From NCBI RefSeq assembly GCF_021730395.1, contig NC_069374.1, forward strand, positions 60,284,501 to 60,348,500: a stretch of DNA of 64,000 bases. Reading direction: 5' to 3'. This document shows, one piece after another, positions 58,601 through 64,000 of this stretch; the stretch's first letter is position 1; each line of letters opens with the position of its first letter. Made by a program: the position numbers and the translations under genes. The notes below the pieces were generated by a model. It was not told the DNA's origin and did no database searches. It worked only from the letters and a program-made list of their open reading frames with translations. The stretch comes from Mercenaria mercenaria (taxonomy: Eukaryota; Mollusca; Bivalvia; Venerida; Veneridae).

Positions 58601-60848
58601 GCGCGCTGTCATACGGACAGCTCTTGTTATTATCTTATTTTTTCAGTGACAAACAGCTTGTGACAAAGCTTTTGAATTTTCAAAAGTTGCTGTCCTCAGC
58701 AGCTTTGTTAATAAAAATAGAAAATTGCTCTTGACAATTGGAGAAAATGCATATATTTTCCCATTACAGGACCACTACCAAGAGGTTTAAGTGAACCTGT
58801 CCAGAATTTGAAGAAGTACAAGCCTAAAAATGTGTGGAGTAAAAAGAGGGCAACTTTCGGACAAAATGATTACATTGGTAAATGTCCACTTTTTCCCCCA
58901 TAAAATAAGGAATATTGCATGCTGTAGAACTAAACTGTTTCGTTTTGTCATATGATGAAGTTGGCCAAGTGATGATGTTGTCTGTAGAGTTTCAAGAAAA
59001 AGTAAAGATGACCTTGTTTTCTTTAAATAACATTCAGCAAATGTCTTGTAAATTCTCTGATATTTGAGCCACACCACGAGAAATCCACCATAGTGCAATT
59101 GCGACCAGCATGGATCCAGACCAGCCTGTGCATCCACTCAGTCTGGTCAGGATACATGCTGTTCGCCAACGGTTTCTCTAATAATAATTGCAAAAGGCTT
59201 TGAAAGTGAACAGCATGGTTCCTGACCAGACTGGTTGGATGCACAGGCTGGTCTGGATCCATGATGGTTGCAAACGCACTATGTTTGTTTTCTCATGGTG
59301 TGACTCATTTTGACTTTTATGCCGTTATATTACTCTACACACTGCAGTGAAATTTTTTTAAAAAATCGGTTTGTCATGAAACTTAATTTATATTTTGCTT
59401 TAATACTTCTTGGTTCTCATATTTATGCCCCCCTTCAAAGAAGGAGGGGTATATCGTTTTGCAGATGTCTGTCGGTCGTTAGGTCGGTCTGTTTGTATGT
59501 AGACCAATCCGTTTCCAGATGATAACTGAAAAACGCTTAGGCCTAGGATTATGAAAGTTGATAGGGATGTTGGTCATAACCAGCAGATGACCCATATTGG
59601 TTTTGAGGTCAGTCTTACAAAGGTCAAGGTCACAGTGACCAGGAACAGTTAAACGGTTTCCGGATGATAACTCAAGAACGCTTAGGCCTAGGATCATGAA
59701 AATTGATAGGGAGGTTGGTCATAACCAGCAGATGAGTCCTATCGATTTTGAGGTCAGTAGGTTAAAGGTCAAGGGCACAGTGACCCGAAAAAGTTAAACC
59801 ATTTCTGGATGATAACTTGAGAACGCTTAGGCATAGGATCACAAAACTTAAGAGGGGAGTTGATCATGACCAGCAGATGACCCCTTTCAATTTTAACATC
59901 AGTAGGTCAAAGGTCAAGGTCACAGTGACCAGGAACAGTTAAACGGTTTCCGGATGATAACTCAAGAATGCTTGGGCATAGGATCATTTGATAGGGAGGT
60001 TGGTCATGACCAGCAGATGACCCCTATTGATTCTGAGGTCAGTAGGCCAAAGGTCAAGGTTACATTGACCTGGAACAGTTAAACTGTTTCCATACAATAA
60101 CTTGAGAAGGCTTGGGCCTAGGATCACAATACTTAGGAAGGTTGGTCATGACCAGCAGATGAACCCTATTCATTTTGAGATCAGTAGGTCATAGGTCAAG
60201 GTCACATTGACCTAGAACAGTAGAACTTTTCTGTACAGTGATCAAAGAATTTCTGTTCCTTGTGCAATTACTGAATGCATCAAGGGGGGCATTTCGTGTT
60301 CTACAAGCTCTTGTTGAATGACATTATAAACCATATATTTATTTACGACTGTGAGAAGTTTAATTTATATCTACATATACATGTACACTGTAGAAAACTT
60401 TCTGTTTGTGAAAATGTGCTGAAAGTTGTGACTTTCCCATAGATTCCCATTAAGAAAAATTGTGTGAGATTAAAATTTTTCAAATTGATCTAGGCAAAAA
60501 TCAAAATCAATTTTATTTGCTGAATTTTCTACGTATCTTCTGAAGTTTTGAAAAATCAGGGTTTAATCAAGGTACAAGTTGCAGAAAAAGTGTTGACCCG
60601 AACATGCAGAACTACCTCAATGCTTCTTTAGGAATGATATGATAGATATCAAAGCTTATAGCGATATGTTGATGTCGGAGTTTATACTGGTGTGAGTTTA
60701 GGAATATGCTAGATATCAAGGTTTACAGGGATATTAGTTTTTAATGTGTTAGGTATCAAGGCTTATACTGGTTTTATAACTTCAGATATACTGGGAGATT
60801 CAAACCTGCGTCCAGTGGACATCATCAAGGCACCTGCATGGTTGAGAG
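52555..60848 (+). CDS. MRPL51: Mitochondrial ribosomal protein bL51m (MRPL51), 5' part; last exon(s) outside the window
   Basis: A structural protein of the mitochondrial large ribosomal subunit, made in the cytosol and imported. Exons 52555-52635, 53475-53631, 58770-58877 and 60786-60848 join in phase to 136 residues plus one base. The first 27 residues (MSWVLRGVSYCRQIASRV...) are basic and free of acid, as in a matrix-targeting presequence. Residues about 64-137 carry the family core: PGPHRYGYNNKLFDGG, YKPKNVWSKKRATFGQNDYI, DILGDSNLRP and APAWLRG, which parallels EKRAMFG...ILGN...P.WLRG of animal bL51m as I remember it. The conserved tail after WLRG (roughly GNE...RKRK in homologues) is missing from the window; no matching exon was found up to 64000. 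Start choice: AACAATGT context, and no other in-frame ATG before it in the short leader. A repeat element ends about 107 bp upstream, and a four-codon upstream ORF (52510-52524) may lie in the leader. Confidence 0.9.
53475..53631 (+). CDS. MRPL51: MRPL51 exon 2
   Basis: Residues 28-79 plus one base. Acceptor TATATTTTAG, donor GTAATT. Holds PSPYKTPGPHRYGYNNKLFDGG, like invertebrate bL51m 'YGYxxKLF'. Confidence 0.88.
53705..54531 (+). mobile_element. Degenerate array element, family A-like
   Basis: Starts TTAGCTCACTTCCGCAC; units with CCCTTGAAGGATTTTCATGA and TCAAGGTCAAGGTCACAAC like those at 10400-10950. Ends near CTGTCTTTTAAACTGCC. In MRPL51 intron 2. Confidence 0.5.
54535..56360 (+). mobile_element. 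Family B/H element split by a family D insertion
   Basis: Host pieces 54535-54757 (TAGCTTGCCTACTCCTAGAA, units like those at 51826) and 56107-56360 resume the same unit. The host's right end is worn and shows no hairpin. Confidence 0.6.
54758..56106 (+). mobile_element. Array element, family D (AGCCCACCATC), nested
   Basis: Left TAGCCCACCATCTGATGATG, GTCCGTCCTTACG; units with CTTCAAATTTGGACCACATG and GACCTAGTGACCTACTTTCA; right ATGGTGGGCGCCAAG, hairpin GATCACTCTGTGATC, TCTTGT. The host reads CATTTTT before and TGACTG after, matching an uninterrupted CTTTTTGACT unit. Confidence 0.83.
56368..58627 (+). mobile_element. Array element, family I (AGCTCCACTATTTGG), hosting family E
   Basis: Left TTAGCTCCACTATTTGGAG; units with AGTTTTTCGGCAACCTTTG, CAAAGTATG and GGTCAAGGTCACCAAGGTG; right CAGAATAGTGGAGCGCG, hairpin CTGTCATACGGACAG, CTCTTGT. 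In MRPL51 intron 2, about 140 bp before exon 3. Confidence 0.83.
56637..57551 (+). mobile_element. Array element, family E (ATGCCCCCGAAGG), nested and young
   Basis: Left TATGCCCCCGAAGGGAGGCA, (GTCT)n; five units of about 156-170 bp starting GGGCGTGTCCGGTCCATATC, the first four almost identical; right CATCGGGGGCATG, hairpin TGTCATCCTATGGAGACA, GCTCTTGT. Host AACCTTTGTTTTT before, TCTGTCATAT after. Confidence 0.87.
58770..58877 (+). CDS. MRPL51: MRPL51 exon 3 (family core)
   Basis: Residues 80-115 plus one base. PLPRGL then YKPKNVWSKKRATFGQNDYI, the most diagnostic stretch of bL51m. Acceptor TTCCCATTACAG, donor GTAAAT, phase 1. The preceding 5.1-kb intron is full of nested repeats. Confidence 0.93.
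59065..59307. mobile_element. Nested palindromic foldback element P, copy 4
   Basis: TGAGCCACACCACGAG at the left, CTCATGGTGTGACTCA at the right; arms AGCATGGATCC... as in the others, more diverged. In MRPL51 intron 3. Confidence 0.83.
59425..60314 (+). mobile_element. Array element, family F (ATGCCCCCCTTCAAAG)
   Basis: Left TATGCCCCCCTTCAAAGAAG, then GTCTGTCGGTCG; five or six units with GATGATAACTCAAGAACGCT and AAGGTCAAGGTCACAGTGAC; right CATCAAGGGGGGCATTTCG, CTACAAGCTCTTGT. Same family as the reversed copy at 24638-25366. Confidence 0.83.
60786..60848 (+). CDS. MRPL51: MRPL51 exon 4
   Basis: A 63-nt exon coding D ILGDSNLRPVDIIKAPAWLR plus one base of the next Gly. Acceptor ATAACTTCAG, donor GTTTGT (weaker than the others but still GT). 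Phase 1, so at least one more exon must follow beyond the window. Confidence 0.92.
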
Positions 60849-61204
60849 GTTTGTTAAATATCTTTACACTCAGTAACAATTGAAATATCTATTGACTGTA
60901 TGCAAGAGCCATGCCAGAAAGGTTTTGCCCTAACATTTTATGGTTTTAAATTTTAAGTTAGTAAAAGGGGCAGCCAAATGCAGCTGCATGGTAAATGCAA
61001 AGCAATTGGACATCCTGTTATTCTGATAGCTATTTAGATCCTAAACAAAACATCTGCTGCATACCAGATATTGATATTGATGTTAATTACAAATTTAATT
61101 TTTACCTCATGATTGTTAGTATTCAGCTTAAATAAATGAAATATCTGGATGTTGCGCAATACGTATCAATATAGGCCCTTGAAATTGTCATTGAAAACAA
61201 TTTT
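60849..61204. other. MRPL51 intron start, no feature seen
   Basis: AT-rich; no exon continuing GlyLysGlyAsnGlu-type sequence is present here. Confidence 0.5.
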
Positions 61205-62231
61205 TAGCTCATCTGATTTTTTGAAAAAAAATGATGAGTTATTGTCATCACTTGAGCGGTTGTCGGCGTCGGCGTCGGCGTCTGCGTCGGCGTTGCCTGG
61301 TTAAGTTTTATGTTTAGGTCAGCTTTTCTCCTAAACTATCAAAGCTATTGCTTTGAAACTTGGAATACTTGTTCACCATCATAAGCTGACCCTGTATAGC
61401 AAGAAACATAACTCCATCTTGCTTTTTGCAAGATTTATGGCCCCTTTTGTACTTAGAAAATATCAGATTTCTTGGTTAAGTTTTATGTTTAGGTCAACTT
61501 TTCTCCCAAACTGTCAAAGCTATTGCTTTGAAACTTGGAATACTTGTTCACCATCATAAGCTGACCCTGTACAGCAAGAAACATAACTCCATCTTGCTTT
61601 TTGCAAGATTTATTGCCCCTTTTGGACTTAGAAAATCAGTTTTCTTGGTTAAGTTTTATGTTTAGGTCAGCTTTTATCCTAAACTATCAAAGCTTTTGCT
61701 TTAAAACTTGCAACACTTGTTCACCATCATAAGTTGACCCTGTACAGCAAGAAACATAACTCCATCCTGCTTTTTGCAAGATTTATGGCCCCTTTTGGAC
61801 TTAGAAAATATCAGATTTCTTGGTTAAGTTTTATGTTTAGGTCAACTTTTTCTTTAAACTATCAAAGCTATTGCTTTGAAACTTGCAACACTTGTTCACC
61901 ATCATAAGCTGACCCTGTACAGCAAGCAGCGTAACTCCATCCTGATTTTTGCAATAATTATTGCCCCTTTTGGACTTAGAAAATCATTTTCTTGGTTGAG
62001 TATTATGTTTAAGTCAACTTTTCTCATAAACTATCAAAGCTATTGCTTTAAAACTTGCAACAGTTTTTCACCATCATAAGTGGACACTGTACATCAAGAA
62101 ACATAACTCTATCCTGCTTTTTGCAAGAATGATGGCCCTTTTTAGACTTAGAAAATCATGGGTAGGACAATATTTCTATTACACAAAAAAAAATCAGATG
62201 AGCGTCAGCACCCGCAAGGCGGTGCTCTTGT
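61205..62231 (+). mobile_element. Array element, family G (AGCTCATCTGATTTTT)
   Basis: Left TTAGCTCATCTGATTTTTTG, (GGCGTC)n; five units of about 160-170 bp with TATCAAAGCTATTGCTTTGA and GTTCACCATCATAAGCTGAC; right AAATCAGATGAGCGTCAG, hairpin AGCACCCGCAAGGCGGTGCT, CTTGT. Downstream of MRPL51 exon 4. Confidence 0.87.
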
Positions 62232-62488
62232 TTCTTATTACTGTTACAGGTCAATTGATTTATCATCACACTGCTTTATTTTCTGTTCTTACACTTACAA
62301 CATTTACTTTTATATAAACAAAGAAGGATTTTAGAGTGTACTGTCTTTCAGTTTAAAACACGTTTTGCTTTTGGCTGTTTCGGTTTACCCCATCCATTTA
62401 TGCCTAAAAAGGATTCCAGAGTAGTATTCCTTACTGGTGAAATTCTAACATGTTAGAATGGAAATAGATTTTAGTTTAGCATGCTTTT

Positions 62489-63779
62489 TAGCTCGACTAT
62501 ACGAAGTATAAGGAGAGCTATCATACTCGCCCCAGCATCGGCGTCGGCATCTTTCCGCGTCCCCACTTTGGTTAAAGTTTTGGTGCACTTTCTCTTTTTT
62601 CAACTTACCTCTGTAATTACTTGATGGATTTGATTCAAACTTTAAATACTTATTCCTCATCATCATCCACATCATCTGACATAAGGGCCATAACTCTAGC
62701 ACCAGTATTTCATGAATTATCCCCCCTTTTCACTTAGATTTTCAGGTTAAAGTTTTGATGCACTTTCACTCTATCTCTGTTATTACTGAATGGATTTGAT
62801 TCAAACTTAAAATAGTTGTTCAACATCATCACCCACATCATATTACACAAGGTGCATAACTCTGGCACCATTCTTTCATGAATTATTCCCCCTTTTTACT
62901 TAGAATTTCAGGTTAAAGTTTTGGTGCACTTTCACTCTACCTCTGTTATTACTGAATGGATTTGATTCAAACTTAAAATAGTTGTTCAGCATCATCACCC
63001 ACATCATATGACACAAGATGCTTAACTCTGGCACAATTTTTCATGAATTATTCCCCTTTTTACTTAGAATTTCAGGTTAAAGTTTTATGCACTTTCACTC
63101 TATCTCTGTTATTACTGAATGGATCTGATTCAGACTTAAACAATTGTTCAGCATCATTACCCTTATCATATGACACAAGGTGCATAACTCTGGGACCAAT
63201 TTTTCATGAATTATTTCCCCTTTTTACTTAGAATTTTCGGTTAAAGTTTTGATGCACTTTCACTCTGTCTCTGTTATTACTGAATGGATTTGATTCAAAC
63301 TTAAAATAGTTGTTCAACATCATCACCCACACCATATGATGCAAGGTGCATAACTCTGGCACCAATTTTTCATTAATTATTCCCCCTTTTTACTTAGAAT
63401 TTTCGGTTAAAGTTTTGATGCACTTTCACTCTGTCTCTGTTATTACTGAATGGATTTGATTCAAACTTAAAATGGTTGTTCAACATCATCACCTACACCA
63501 TATGACACAAGCTGCATAACTCTGGCACCAAATTTTAATGAATTATGCCCCTTTTTGCTTAGGATATACTTATATAGTGTTTTGATACATTTTATCTTTA
63601 CCTCTCTTATTACTTTAAGTTGATATTTTTTACATAGACTCAGGCTATTGTGCAATATCTTCATCCACAGTTGGAGTCATTAAACACTCCAATGACAGCT
63701 CTAGTTTCCTCAGATGTGCCCAGTTTCACTATCCAGCATCGAAATAGTCAAGCGGGCTGTCTCCTGTGACAGCTCTTGT
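62489..63779 (+). mobile_element. Array element, family B (AGCTCGACTATACGAAG)
   Basis: Left TTAGCTCGACTATACGAAGT, CCCCAGCATCGGCGTCGGC; about six units of 155-160 bp with GGTTAAAGTTTTGATGCACT and CATAACTCTGGCACCA; right GAAATAGTCAAGCGGG, hairpin GCTGTCTCCTGTGACAGC, TCTTGT. Confidence 0.87.
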
Positions 63780-63935
63780 TTGGCAAAGAAAGCACGTTTT
63801 ATTTGCTAACAAAGCATGCAAAACTAAGTTCTAGTTCCCAGTTTGATTATTTAATAATATGATTGTTCTGGTTATCCTTTTATTAACCCTTTTAATTTCT
63901 ATAACAAACTTGTCTGTCTTCCAATTTGGTCAGTA

Positions 63936-64000
63936 CCATAAGCTGTTAAAAGGGGTGCTTACCAAAAAGATCCTGGCTGAATAGCGAATAGTGCAGGTCA
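63936..64000 (-). repeat. Edge fragment of the 'AGCCTGCT' MITE
   Basis: CTGTTAAAAGGGGTGCTTAC and GCGAATAGTGCAGGTCA match the reversed inner part of 7614-7815; cut by the window end. Confidence 0.5.

Noticed and set aside
62231-62488. Last exon of MRPL51 after TTACTGTTACAG at about 62249
   Set aside because: In the required phase it reads QLIYHHTALF, unlike the conserved bL51m tail; the real exon must lie beyond the window.

Overview
The window looks like nuclear DNA from a bivalve mollusc, most likely a heterodont clam of the venerid type. This is inferred from AT-rich sequence, GT-AG introns filled with short non-autonomous repeats, a molluscan-type CYP4 gene, and repeat families I remember from clam genomes. 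No species can be fixed without a search.

Two protein genes are supported, both on the + strand. A complete cytochrome P450 family 4 gene fills 536-32401: 11 coding exons whose phases all join, giving 522 residues with every P450 hallmark. The first four or five exons of the mitochondrial ribosomal protein bL51m gene (MRPL51) lie at 52555-60848; its 3' end is outside the window. One convincing tRNA, tRNA-Ala(AGC), is at 48621-48693 on the - strand. Two weaker tRNA-Ala(UGC)-like copies lie in a duplicated unit at the left edge. A possible terminal exon on the - strand (39558-39623) and an unassigned open frame (about 44787-45046) are the only hints of a further gene between the two.

The rest is a mobile-element landscape. 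Roughly half of the window is made of more than twenty elements sharing one layout: a short subterminal inverted repeat near each end, a central tandem array of about 100-170 bp units often preceded by GTCC/GTGC microsatellite, and a 3' hairpin followed by CTCTTGT (or CTAG-T in one family). This is the layout of pearl-like / Helentron-associated (HINE) non-autonomous rolling-circle elements. At least ten sequence families with different termini are present. Two of them have jumped into other members, and those junctions show insertion in a run of T with no longer target duplication. Unrelated-looking families share AGGTCA-type words in their arrays.

Layout: 1-535 tRNA-like repeats and 5' end of the P450 gene; 536-32401 P450 gene, with introns 2, 6, 7 and 8 swollen by repeats, including a 5.5-kb element with terminal inverted repeats in intron 8 that itself hosts two others; 32596-38409 a run of repeats; 38410-48200 mostly unique AT-rich DNA with a few foldback elements and SINEs; 48200-52450 tRNA gene, SINE-like repeats, a perfect foldback; 52555-60848 MRPL51 exons with nested repeats in its third intron; 61205-63779 two more arrays.

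The P450 acts in the endoplasmic reticulum and bL51m in the mitochondrial ribosome; nothing suggests that they work together. No retroviral, Polinton or toxin remnants, no CRISPR array and no prokaryotic operon were recognised.
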